In this document: piece by piece, positions 36,608 to 45,388 of the stretch | Layout: each line of letters begins with the position of its first letter | Position numbering within the stretch: position 1 is the first letter of the stretch | Made by a program: the position numbers and the translations under genes | Notes under the pieces: generated by a model | What the model was told of the DNA's origin: nothing | Seen by the model: only the letters and a program-made list of their open reading frames with translations | The model's database searches: none | DNA from: CAVQRC01 sp963715045 | GTDB taxonomy: Bacteria; Planctomycetota; Planctomycetia; Pirellulales; Lacipirellulaceae | Direction: 5' to 3' | DNA: 64,000 nucleotides | NCBI GenBank assembly: GCA_963715045.1 | Contig: CAVQRC010000038.1 | Location: forward strand, 62,001 to 126,000

Positions 36608-37045
36608 ATGAACCGTACGACCAGAAGAATTGACGCCGATAACGGCGTCATTACCAAGGAAGTGTCAGCCGGCACGCGGGCGGGCGATAACCCCAGGAGG
36701 CAAGAAATGTCCGCGGACATGAAACCGACGACGAACGTACCGCAAACTGGCGAAGACGAGGAGCTAATTGACCTCACAAATGAAACGGTTCGTTCGAGTT
36801 ATTCGGTCGGCGAGCTGCCAGACGACCCAGCCAAGCTCGAGGAGCTTCGTCAGCAGGGCATCCGCTTTCGAGAAATACATCGTGAGTACGTGGGGTTATG
36901 GGTGGCCCTTGACGACGACCTCACGGTCATTGCTTCATCAGAGTCCGAAGAGGAGCTGGATGCAGCAGTGGTCAGCTCGCGGGGGCAACTCGTGCCGTAC
37001 AGGCCATATAAGGCATTCTCGCTGAACAAGAGAACGAGCCTCTAG
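36608..37045 (+). CDS. hypothetical protein with DUF5678-like C-terminus
   Basis: 145 aa from the ATG at 36608 (GGGAGGT 7 nt upstream); an alternative ATG at 36708 also has GGAGG. The N-terminus is polar and disordered. The C-terminal HREYVGLWVALDDDLTVIAS, ESEEELDAAVVSSRGQ resembles DUF5678 (a short 'GxWVALxxxxVIAxGxxxxEVL' fold). Function unknown. Confidence 0.55.
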   Translation: MNRTTRRIDADNGVITKEVSAGTRAGDNPRRQEMSADMKPTTNVPQTGEDEELIDLTNETVRSSYSVGELPDDPAKLEELRQQGIRFREIHREYVGLWVALDDDLTVIASSESEEELDAAVVSSRGQLVPYRPYKAFSLNKRTSL

Positions 37046-37166
37046 GCAACAACCTTCTTCGACGATTCGGGTGAATACGCCATTGGCCGAGTGCCGCTCG
37101 CCGATGGGCGTTTGTTTTTGTCCGGCCCAGCCATGATTCGCCGCCGCGAGAGCATATGATCAACCC

Positions 37167-37856
37167 ATGGAGTTGGGGCGGAACGGGGAGAGGGGTCCCC
37201 CGAGCGTCTCCACCCTGGAATCTGCACGACGGAGCAGCTGCGACATGCCGACCTACGTAGGCGGACCGGGCATCAATGAGGTGACTCTCGCAGAATCACC
37301 GGACGGCGTTGCTGGAACTTACCGCTTGGATCTTGAGGATTATCCCGGGGGCCGGGGGAAGTATGTCCTTTTCGAGCTGCCGATTCAGCTTGTGGTCATC
37401 CAATCCCACTGCTTTTGCGGAATGGGAGCCGCAACCAAGCTGGGGCTCGATCGGACGCCAAACGGAACCGTAGAGATGGTTTATGGTGTGGGCGACGAAG
37501 TGATTGACCGGCGTCATCCACAAGGCGGGTTGCCAACGAAATCCGTTGAGGCTCGAAGGGTGATCTTGAGCCGTGTCCGAATCACCGAGCCGACCATGGT
37601 AGGTCGGTACCACGAAGACGGATTCGAGCGGAGCCATCTGTTGAAGTTCCCTGTTTACGTCACGGACCAAGTGCCCGACGATTACATCTGCCTTGGCGGC
37701 CGGCCGTTCCACTCGGTCTTTAGTGGATTTGGGTACGACAGGCTGCCTCCCGACTATCGCGGTCCGAGCGGGATGTTCCCTATCACGATCGCCAACCGGA
37801 TGGCGGGTTTCTGTAAGGATCGGGTCCAAGTGGAGTCATCGGACATCCTGTCGTAA
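37167..37856 (+). CDS. hypothetical protein
   Basis: 229 aa; an internal ATG at 37244 (MPTYVGGPGINEVTLAESPD) with GGAG upstream is an alternative start. Beta-rich, with GKYVLFELPIQLVVIQSHCF and FPVYVTDQVPDDYICLGGRP. No family is recognised. It is the last orphan gene before the integrase. Confidence 0.5.
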   Translation: MELGRNGERGPPSVSTLESARRSSCDMPTYVGGPGINEVTLAESPDGVAGTYRLDLEDYPGGRGKYVLFELPIQLVVIQSHCFCGMGAATKLGLDRTPNGTVEMVYGVGDEVIDRRHPQGGLPTKSVEARRVILSRVRITEPTMVGRYHEDGFERSHLLKFPVYVTDQVPDDYICLGGRPFHSVFSGFGYDRLPPDYRGPSGMFPITIANRMAGFCKDRVQVESSDILS

Positions 37857-38268
37857 GTGAGGATGTTAATGTCGTCGGCGGGACGGCTGTTCGAGAATGT
37901 CCTTTGGTTGATGTCCTCCGATCCGGTCGCGTAGAGGGCTCAAGTGGTGTGCGATACTCGCTGACCTATGCAACGAGTGGTTCAGGGAAACCGGCAGTCG
38001 TCGACAGGTGTTACCCCTGTTCGGTTAGATACGTGTCGCTTGTCGATGGCCGGCGAGATGCAACCCTCGGGTGATCGCTCGGCTCGTGTGTCCGTAGATC
38101 TCGTTTCCGCGGTTGAGTGCGTCGTCTCGTTGTCGTGACCGCGAGATGACGGGTTGGGACTGAGGGCGTTCACCAAAGCAGCAGTGCGACGGATGCGGCG
38201 ATTTCGACGTCGCGCTTTCGGAGAGAGACGTTCGACTCTGTCAGAATCATGCCTCACGCTCTTGTGGC
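37857..38268. other. intergenic stretch before the HTH remnant
   Basis: No supported gene. Short frames on both strands lack ribosome-binding sites and family features. Confidence 0.4.
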
Positions 38269-38366
38269 ACGTGAGCGCTGGGCAGATCGTCCAGCCGGTG
38301 CGAATCGGCGGTGCGACTCGGTGGCGTCGAGCGGACGTCGAAGAATGGATCGCTGCCGGTTGCCCA
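38269..38366 (+). repeat. 98-bp direct repeat, copy 2 (HTH remnant)
   Basis: Identical to 35830-35927. It encodes only VSAGQIVQPVRIGGATRWRR and the following helix; the 5' half of the HTH gene is missing. It lies 42 bp before the integrase start, where an excisionase would normally sit. Confidence 0.9.
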
Positions 38367-38407
38367 GCGACCTCTGCAGGCGACAATAGTGCCGGAGGTA
38401 ACCGATT

Positions 38408-39984
38408 ATGGCATCTGTCGCAAAGCTCAGCCGGGATCGCCGCAAGAAAGGCGCATCGTACTACATTCAGTTCATCGATCACCGTGGAAAACGGCGAACG
38501 ACCAAGGGATGTCCCGACAAGGGCGTGTCCGAGGCGAAAGCGGCAAAGATCGAGACGGTTGTCCAGCGTCTAAAACTTGGACTATGCAACGAAAAGGAAC
38601 TTGAGGCTCTGCTTGGCCGGGACGCATCGGACTCGTGGCGTAAACAGCTTGAGGCGTTTAAGGCAAGTCTTGATCGCAAGGACACGACGAAGAAGTACGT
38701 TCGGCTCACGATCAATCGGGTGCATCTCGTTCTTGAGGGCTGCCGCTTCCAGACGTTGGCGGACTTCAACCCGGATATCGTGGAGGAGTTTGTGACGCGG
38801 TACTGCGAGGAGGAAAACCTTGGCCACCGGACGTACAACCATTACCTCCAGGCGGTCGATTCATTCGGCAATTGGCTTGCCCACCCGAAACGGCGAGTGC
38901 TGGAGAAAAACCCGTTTGCGGGAATCCCGCGGCGGGAATGCGGCGACCGACGTTCGACACCAGCGTCGAGCGCGACTGCGGATGAAGTCGCTAGACTGAT
39001 AGAGACTGCGAGAGGAAGCGGTCGAACGGTTCAAGGCTACGATGGTCCGATCCGGGCGCGCGTTTATTTGCTGTCGTACATGACGGGGCTGCGGAAGGGA
39101 GAGATCGCAAGTTTGACGCCGTCGAGCTTCGAGCTCGAAGGAGATGCCCGACGCTCACGGTGGCCGCGAAGGATTCCAAGCGAAGAAGGAAGGACACGTT
39201 GCCGCTGCACGCCGAGTTGGTCGATGAGGTTCGCGAGTGGCTGAGGGGCCTTGGGCCGAAGCAATCGCTGTTTCCAAGGCTTGCCACGCGTAAAGCCTAC
39301 AAGATGGTCCAGCGGGACTTGGAGGACGCCGGGATTCCTTACCAAACCGAAGAGGGGATCGCCGATTTTCACGCGGCCGGCAGGCATACACATATTACGG
39401 AGCTTTTGCGGAGCGGGGTTTCGCTCCCCGAGGCACGCGAGTTGGCCCGTCATAGCGATGTGCGGATGACGATGAAGTACACGCATATTGGACTTGATGA
39501 CCAGGCCAAGGCCGTGAACCAATTGCCGGCCCCAAAGAAGCTCGTTGAGGACGCCGGCGAGAAGTGTCTGCATAATGTCTGCACTGAATGCGGCGCAGTT
39601 AGGCGGCCTGAGGCAGTAGCTGACAGTAATCGCGAGCCATCGAGCAGAAAGAAAGAACGCCGAAACCCTAGACTTGACAAGGATTTCGGCGCGACAAGTC
39701 AGCGGCTGGCAGTGGATGACCCGGACTGCCCGAAAGTGGAGGCGGCGGGAATCGAACCCGCGTCCCGCAACAGTTCCACAGAGGCCTCTACGTGTGTAGC
39801 CGACAATTTGGTTTTCGGCTCACGCGGCGTCTGCCGACGGACTCCGCGTTCGCTTAGGCGAGAACTTTGTTTAGCCGCAGGCGTGCCCGCCAGTGACCTG
39901 CGGCGATTCGGAATTGGCGACGAGCAGTTGGGCCTCTCCGAAAAAAGCCCTCAGCCCGGGCAGCCTTTATTTAGGCAGCCATAG
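38408..39984 (+). CDS. int: tyrosine recombinase/integrase (frameshifted; 3' end runs into antisense ssrA)
   Basis: GGAGGT lies 8 nt before the ATG at 38408. N-terminal arm-binding domain (YYIQFIDHRGKRRTT...), core-binding SAM-like domain (TINRVHLVLEGCRFQTLADF), and a catalytic domain with box I Arg in YMTGLRKGEIASL. Near 39150 a one-base shift occurs; the second frame has FHAAGRHTHITELLRSG, ELARHSDVRMTMKYTHIG with His-Arg-His and Tyr nucleophile. The family-like part ends around 39560-39700. The frame continues as VEAAGIEPASRNSST, which is antisense of the tmRNA T-arm, and stops at 39984. It catalyses integration and excision of the 30-39.7 kb element. Confidence 0.85.
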
Positions 39985-40094
39985 CAAAATTGCCGTTGGC
40001 AATTGAAATTGTGGTCAGCTTTTTACGTGGCCCACTGACCAACCACGACACGCCACCTTTGCTTCTACTATCCGGTCGAACCCTGTTCGCCCCC
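39737..40094 (-). ncRNA. ssrA: tmRNA
   Basis: The 5' end GGGGGCGAACAGGGTTCGAC (from 40094) and the 3' end GGTTCGATTCCCGCCGCCTCCA (to 39737) pair as acceptor GGGGGCG/CGCCTCC, with the T arm GCGGG/CCCGC. About 358 nt. The tag frame GCC AAC GGC AAT TTT GCT ATG GCT GCC TAA (40000 to 39971) encodes ANGNFAMAA. CCA is not encoded. It rescues stalled ribosomes. Its 3' end is the apparent attachment site of the element carrying the adjacent integrase. Confidence 0.93.
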
Positions 40095-40349
40095 CTGAGT
40101 TGGTGGTTGGATGGGGTGCCCGGGATCCGGGGCAGATCTCAAATCTCAAATCCCAAGCAACAAATCACAAACAAATCCACAAAATACTAAAAACACAAAC
40201 CAAGCAAAAAACTCGGTTAGATTGGTCACCAAACGTGCAAAGTGGTGACCGTAACTCGCTGCAATTATACGCGTTGGGCCACACAGGGCTATGGCCGCAT
40301 TCACGCTGAGAGGTGGGATCCCAGATCACACCCCGGGGCAGCAGCCTGC

Positions 40350-41154
40350 TCAGGCGGGCAGCAGCAGTTGCCAAGTTACTACCGCGATGCCGAGTGGGAT
40401 CAGGTACCAGGCGAACACGCCCAGACGTCCTTTCTCGACGAAGCGGATCAGCAGCGCGAGCGCGAACAGGCCGACCGCGAACGAGACGGCGAAGCCGAGG
40501 GCCAGGGTGGGAATCGGCGTGGACGTGCCGGTGTCGAACAGTTCGAGCGTCTCGAGGAGGCCCGCTCCGCCAATCGCAGGGATCGCGAGCAGAAACGCAA
40601 ACGTGGCCGCAGAGCGTCCGCGGAGCCCGACGGCGAGGCCGGCAGCGATCGTGCTTCCGCTGCGTGAAATCCCGGGGAGCAGGGCGAAGGCCTGGGCGAG
40701 GCCAATGAGAAAGGCCTTGCCGAGCGTGAGGTCCGGGTAGTCTCGCCTGGCGTCCGGGCCGTCGCTCGGCGGCGATCAGGATCAGGGCCGTGAGGGGAAA
40801 ACAGACCCCGGCGACCAATGGATTCTCGAGGAGCAGGTCCTGGAGGCTGGAGGGGGCGAGCTTCTTGAGATACACGCCGGCAATGCCCGCCGGGATGGTG
40901 CCGACGACCAGCAGTGGAATCACGCGGCGGTGTGTGGTCAAGAGTTCGAGGATCTCGGTGCGGTAGTAGACCAGGACCGCGGCAAGGGTGCCGAGGTGGA
41001 GTACGACACTGACCTCGACGAGATCGGGGACGTTGCCGAGGTCGAATTTCTCGAGCAGCGCGTTGGCGACGACGATGTGTCCGCTGGAACTGACGGGCAG
41101 GAACTCGGTGAGTCCCTGGAGGACCGCGAGGATCAGCATCTGGAGGGTATTCAT
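40350..41154 (-). CDS. uppP: undecaprenyl-diphosphate phosphatase (one frameshift)
   Basis: About 268 aa, normal for UppP/BacA. The first frame has LQGLTEFLPVSSSGHIVVAN (catalytic Glu/Ser/His region) and several helices. Near 40757 one base shifts the frame, then LGKAFLIGLAQAFALLPGIS, RSGSTIAAGLAVGLRGRSAA gives the second motif PGISRSGST, with the C-terminus LGIAVVTWQLLLPA ending at 40350. It recycles the C55 lipid carrier for cell-wall and polysaccharide synthesis at the membrane. Since the gene is normally essential or near-essential, this frameshift is probably a sequence error. Confidence 0.88.
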
Positions 41155-41360
41155 TGGCAGCAGGTTTACGCGAAGGAAGCACCTCCTCGTCGGTCGGGGC
41201 CGTCCCAGGGGATTCGAGGATGCTGCCTGAGAAGCTACCGTCGATTGACCGATGCTGCCAGTGGGGGGTTACTGCGTGGCGCTTGGACCGGGCTGCGACC
41301 ACGATCGCACGGCGGGTGCAGCGACGGGCTTGTTGGTGTCGTTGAAGCGTCCCGGCTCTG

Positions 41361-41420
41361 AATGACTAATGACTAATGACTAATGACTAAGGAATTCCCA
41401 ATGACGAATTCCCAATGAAA
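41361..41420 (+). repeat. TGACTAA tandem repeat with AATTCCCAATGA tail
   Basis: Four TGACTAA units are followed by two copies of (G)AATTCCCAATGA. A related block lies at 48042-48089, on the other side of the DUF1501/DUF1549 pair. Confidence 0.82.
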
Positions 41421-41430
41421 AGTAGCCTGA

Positions 41431-41506
41431 CGAGCACGATTGCGATTACGAGCACGAGCACGAGCACGAGCACGATTACGATTACGATTACGATTACGAG
41501 CACGAC
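41431..41506 (+). repeat. hexameric simple repeat (GAGCAC)n(GATTAC)n
   Basis: Alternating GAGCAC and GATTAC units over 75 bp, just downstream of the TGACTAA block. Likely slippage-prone. Confidence 0.85.
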
Positions 41507-41844
41507 TGAGTTCTTATCGGCGGCGGTTTCTCGTGTGGCGGTTGATCGCGGCGGACTCGCCTGGTCGGCAGGTTGGTGTGGTTGGGTATCTGCTTGCGTG
41601 CATTTCGACTGATGACACGACCGTCAATCACTCGATCGGGAGGGCGTCACGAATGTGGACGGACTGCGCGGATCCGCACATTCGCAGGGATCCCGTTTCG
41701 CCGGCCGGGTAGGCGATCGCCTACCTGCCCGGGGACTCCGAGACCGACATCGCCGTGGCACGTTACTTGCACTGACGCGTGCCCCCTGTTGCCGCTGCAC
41801 CGGCGGCGGGTGTGCTCGCTGAACTGCCGATGGAGGGGATCGCC

Positions 41845-43998
41845 ATGAACCGACCCTTACTTGCCCTCGTTGGTTGTCTCTTCGCAAGCAGTTGGCTCTT
41901 GCCGCGGCACGTTGCCGCCGACACGTTTGAGTGGACGAGCGCTGTCAGTGACGACTTTCTCGATCCATCCCGGTGGACGCTCGTCAGCGGGACTGGACCG
42001 CCCCCGCCCGGGGTGGGGGATACGGCCATCTTCAACGAGAACGGTTTGTACTCCATTCGCTTTACGAGCGGAGGAATCACGCGGAGTGATGTGTTGAACG
42101 TCACCGCAGGGGCCGTGACGTTCTACCGATCCTCGGCAACCGAACCGGCCAGATATGCGGTCGAGACGGGCGACGCGGACGCCACGATAACAGCCGCCAC
42201 ATTGACCGTGGGTCCGCCTGTCAATCCTCCGTTACCTTTAGAATTCGTCGTGGGGGACGAGTTGACCGTAAACAGCGGTGGAGCATTGAACATCACATTC
42301 GGATCCACCGTCACAACGAATGATTTGAGGCTCGAGGCTTCAGACGGATTCGTCGCCGATGCGGGCTCGCGGCTGGAGGTCACGGGGAACGCCGAAGTAG
42401 ACGACGGCAGCAGCCTGGTGGTCTCCGGAAATGCGGAGGCCAGCTTCGCGTCGGATCTGTTGATTGGCGACAGCTCCTCGGTACGCCTCGAAAACGGAGG
42501 GGATGTCTCGGTCGACGGCACGATCCGGCTCGGCAGTTCATCGCTTGCCCTCGGTACGGCGATTGCGAACATCCAGAGCTCCACATCGAACCTGAACGCG
42601 GAGTCCCTCGAGATGGGGAGTACGGACGGCCAAAGAGGCGTCCTGAATCTATCCGCCGGGTCGGTGACCGTGGACCGGTTGACGCTCCGCGAGACCGCGG
42701 TCATCAATTTCACGGGTGGCGAGTTGTCGGTGGGAGGGGTCTTCGGCGACGGGATTGGCATCAACTGGAGTTCGGGAAGCTTTTCGCTGGGATCCGACCT
42801 GCTCGTGGGCCCGGAGGGGCTGTTTCCTGGTGGAATCCTCCTCGACCGTTTTGATAAGTCGCTCAGCGTCGCAGGCACGATCCATGTCGAATCTCAACGC
42901 AAGCTGGAGCTGGGGCCTGGCACGCTATCGGGCGGGACGTTGCTGCTCAGTCCAGCCGCGACGCTGCTCAGTACCGCAGCTTCTCCTCCCGCGCAGATCG
43001 CGGTCGTCGCACAGACTGGATCGCGTATCGAGTTGACGAACGCCGATCTGGAGATCGGTGACGCCGCGCGGGTCGACGGGTTTTACAGCAATGGCCGGAC
43101 CGTGATCGGTTCGAACCGGCTGACGATTCGGGATGCCAACGACGCCGTGTTCGATTCGGCCGCGATCGTCGAGCTGGGCAAGGAGGGGGCTGCCGGTACG
43201 CTCGCCGCGGACGGAGGCATCGCGCTCGATCTGGGCGGCAATCTCACCGGATTCGGGACGGTAGACACACCCGACGATCCGGCCACACCACTGATCAACA
43301 ACGGCCACATTACCGGCAATTCGGTGGCCGAAAGAATCACCCTGACCGGCTACGTGCAAGGGACGGGTACGTGCGATTTCTGCACGATCACGGGGACGGA
43401 CGCGCCCGGATTCAGTCCTGCCGCGGTCAACCGGGGCACGGTCAGCTACGAAGGACTCCTCGAAATCGAGATCGCCGGGCCGATGCCAGGGAGCGGATTT
43501 GACCAGCTCAACCATATCCTTGGCAGCGGCCTGGCCGACCTTGGCGGGGAACTCGACGTGCGGCTGCTCGGCGGCTTCACCCCCTCGGCCGGCGACAGCT
43601 TCGAGATCATCACCGCCACGGGAGGAGTCACGGGGACATTTGCGACGCAGACGCTGCCCGATCTGGCTGGCCTGGTCTGGAACATCGACTACGGCACGCA
43701 CCAGGTTGTGCTGGAAGTGCTGGCCGGGTTCACCGCCGACTTCGACAAAGATGGCGACGTGGACGGCGCGGACTTTCTGATCTGGCAGGCGAACTTCAAC
43801 ACGGCTGGCCCGCACACCTCGAATACGGGCGACACGGACGGCGACGGTGACGTCGATGGCGAGGATTTCCTCGTCTGGCAAACCCAGTTCGGCAGCCGCC
43901 TCGGCGACGGGGGAACGGTACCCGCCGTGCCGGAGCCGACGACTGCCGTGTGGTGCCTGGTGTTGCCAGTCATGCTGGTCAGGCGAGGATGTCGGTGA
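41845..43998 (+). CDS. secreted dockerin-like / PEP-CTERM protein
   Basis: 717 aa from the ATG at 41845 (GGAGGGG 6 nt upstream). Signal peptide MNRPLLALVGCLFASSWLLP ending AAD, then a long repetitive beta-rich region (GDELTVNSGGALNITFGSTV and similar, as in autotransporter-like adhesins). Near the C-terminus are two Ca-binding dockerin-type loops (DFDKDGDVDGADFLIWQANF, DTDGDGDVDGEDFLVWQTQF), then VPEPTTAVWCLVLPVMLVRR, a PEP-CTERM sorting tail. Exported and probably surface-attached. Its last 20 bp overlap the convergent DUF1501 gene. Confidence 0.85.
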   Translation: MNRPLLALVGCLFASSWLLPRHVAADTFEWTSAVSDDFLDPSRWTLVSGTGPPPPGVGDTAIFNENGLYSIRFTSGGITRSDVLNVTAGAVTFYRSSATEPARYAVETGDADATITAATLTVGPPVNPPLPLEFVVGDELTVNSGGALNITFGSTVTTNDLRLEASDGFVADAGSRLEVTGNAEVDDGSSLVVSGNAEASFASDLLIGDSSSVRLENGGDVSVDGTIRLGSSSLALGTAIANIQSSTSNLNAESLEMGSTDGQRGVLNLSAGSVTVDRLTLRETAVINFTGGELSVGGVFGDGIGINWSSGSFSLGSDLLVGPEGLFPGGILLDRFDKSLSVAGTIHVESQRKLELGPGTLSGGTLLLSPAATLLSTAASPPAQIAVVAQTGSRIELTNADLEIGDAARVDGFYSNGRTVIGSNRLTIRDANDAVFDSAAIVELGKEGAAGTLAADGGIALDLGGNLTGFGTVDTPDDPATPLINNGHITGNSVAERITLTGYVQGTGTCDFCTITGTDAPGFSPAAVNRGTVSYEGLLEIEIAGPMPGSGFDQLNHILGSGLADLGGELDVRLLGGFTPSAGDSFEIITATGGVTGTFATQTLPDLAGLVWNIDYGTHQVVLEVLAGFTADFDKDGDVDGADFLIWQANFNTAGPHTSNTGDTDGDGDVDGEDFLVWQTQFGSRLGDGGTVPAVPEPTTAVWCLVLPVMLVRRGCR

Positions 43999-45373
43999 TC
44001 ACTTGGCCATGCACGTCGGTGAGGCGGAAGTCGCGGCCGGCGAAGCGATAGGTCAACTGCTCGTGATCGAAGCCTAAGAGATGCAGCATCGTGGCATGCA
44101 GGTCGTGCGCGGAGACGGGGTTTTCGACGGCCTTGAATCCGAACTCGTCGGTTGCGCCGTAGACGGTGCCGCCGCGCACGCCGCCGCCGGCAAGCCACAG
44201 GGAAAAGCCCCAGTGGTTGTGGTCGCGGCCCTGGGCGGCGCCGGCCCCATCCTGGTTCATCTCGACGGTCGGCGTGCGACCGAACTCGCCCGTGCAGAGG
44301 ATCAGCGTTTCGTCGAACATGCCGCGTTGTTTGAGGTCGGTGATCAAGGCGGCGAGTCCCTGATCGCATTGGCGGGCGACGTTACGGTGGGCGTCGCGGA
44401 TGTTGCTGTGGCTGTCCCACGGCTGGAGATGGCCGTGCCAGGTCTGGACGAAGCGGACCCCCCGCTCGACGAGTCGACGGGCGATGAGAAGCTGACGATT
44501 CTGCGGACCTTCGCCGTACATATCGAGGATGTGCGGCGGTTCGTTGCTGACGTCGAACGCTTCGCGGGCCTCGTACTGCATTCCGTAGGCAAGTTCGAAC
44601 GAACGGATGCGGGTTTCGAGGGCTGCCTCGCCGGGCCGCGCGTCGAGGTGGGCCCGATTGAGGGCCTGCAGCATCTCGAACTGCGCCCGCTGTTCGGCCT
44701 TGGAGAGATGGGGATTACGAACGTGTTCGATCAACTTGTCGGGGTCGCTCTTGGACGAATCGACGTAGGTGCCCTGATATGCACCGGGCAGAAACGCGGA
44801 TCGCCAGTTGTTGGCTCCGGAGACAGGCAGCCCGCCGGGACACAACGCGACGAAGCCGGGCAGATTCTCGTTCTCGGTTCCCATCCCGTACGTCACCCAG
44901 GAGCCGAAGCTGGGCCGAACCAGCCGCTGGTCGCCCGTATTCATGAGCATCAACGACATCTCATGGCTCGGCAATTCGGCGTACATCGAGCGAATGACGG
45001 CCAATTCGTCGGCGTGCCGGGCCAGGTGCGGGAAGATTTCGCTGATCGGCAGTCCGCTTTCGCCGTGCCGCGTGAACTTGAACGGCGAGGGGAGGGCGAC
45101 GCCGGTCCGCCGTTCGGTTCGCAGATTCTCGTAGGGCAGCATCTTGCCCGCGTTGCGATCAAGCTCGGGTTTGGGGTCGAACGTATCGACCTGCGACATC
45201 CCGCCATTGAGAAAGACGTGGATCACGTGGCGGGCGCGGCCGGCGAAGTGCGGAGGCAACGAGACCGCGGCCGGGCAGTGTTCGCTCAACATTCCGGCCA
45301 GGGCCACGGCGGGAAAGCCCATGCCCGTCCGCTGAAGGATTGCGCGTCGCGTCAGCCGCTGAAAACCGGTCAT
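43979..45373 (-). CDS. DUF1501 domain-containing protein
   Basis: 464 aa. The N-terminus has a Tat-like signal (RRAILQRTGMGFPAVALAGM), then RHVIHVFLNGGMSQVDTFDP, SGLPISEIFPHLARHADELA and a C-terminal CTGEFGRTPTVEMNQDG, RDHNHWGFSLWLAGGGVRGG, the sulfatase-like metal-binding region of DUF1501. Planctomycetes carry dozens of these beside DUF1549/DUF1553 genes. The role is unproven, probably periplasmic. It starts 15 bp after the upstream DUF1549/1553 stop, so the two form one operon. Confidence 0.92.
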   Translation of the reverse strand: MTGFQRLTRRAILQRTGMGFPAVALAGMLSEHCPAAVSLPPHFAGRARHVIHVFLNGGMSQVDTFDPKPELDRNAGKMLPYENLRTERRTGVALPSPFKFTRHGESGLPISEIFPHLARHADELAVIRSMYAELPSHEMSLMLMNTGDQRLVRPSFGSWVTYGMGTENENLPGFVALCPGGLPVSGANNWRSAFLPGAYQGTYVDSSKSDPDKLIEHVRNPHLSKAEQRAQFEMLQALNRAHLDARPGEAALETRIRSFELAYGMQYEAREAFDVSNEPPHILDMYGEGPQNRQLLIARRLVERGVRFVQTWHGHLQPWDSHSNIRDAHRNVARQCDQGLAALITDLKQRGMFDETLILCTGEFGRTPTVEMNQDGAGAAQGRDHNHWGFSLWLAGGGVRGGTVYGATDEFGFKAVENPVSAHDLHATMLHLLGFDHEQLTYRFAGRDFRLTDVHGQVITDILA

Positions 45374-45388
45374 GATTCGAGTCGAATG

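Larger units (their letters stand above)
41155..41844. other. intergenic region with simple repeats
   Basis: No gene was seen. It contains a TGACTAA repeat block (41361-41420) and a GAGCAC/GATTAC hexamer tract (41431-41506). Confidence 0.5.

Noticed and set aside
39700..39984. C-terminal extension of the integrase as a real protein domain
   Set aside because: It is the antisense translation of the tmRNA and its flank; biologically it only reflects integration at ssrA.
41435..41510. GAGCAC/GATTAC tract as a CRISPR-like array
   Set aside because: The units are 6 bp without spacers; it is a simple sequence repeat. No CRISPR array was seen anywhere in the window.
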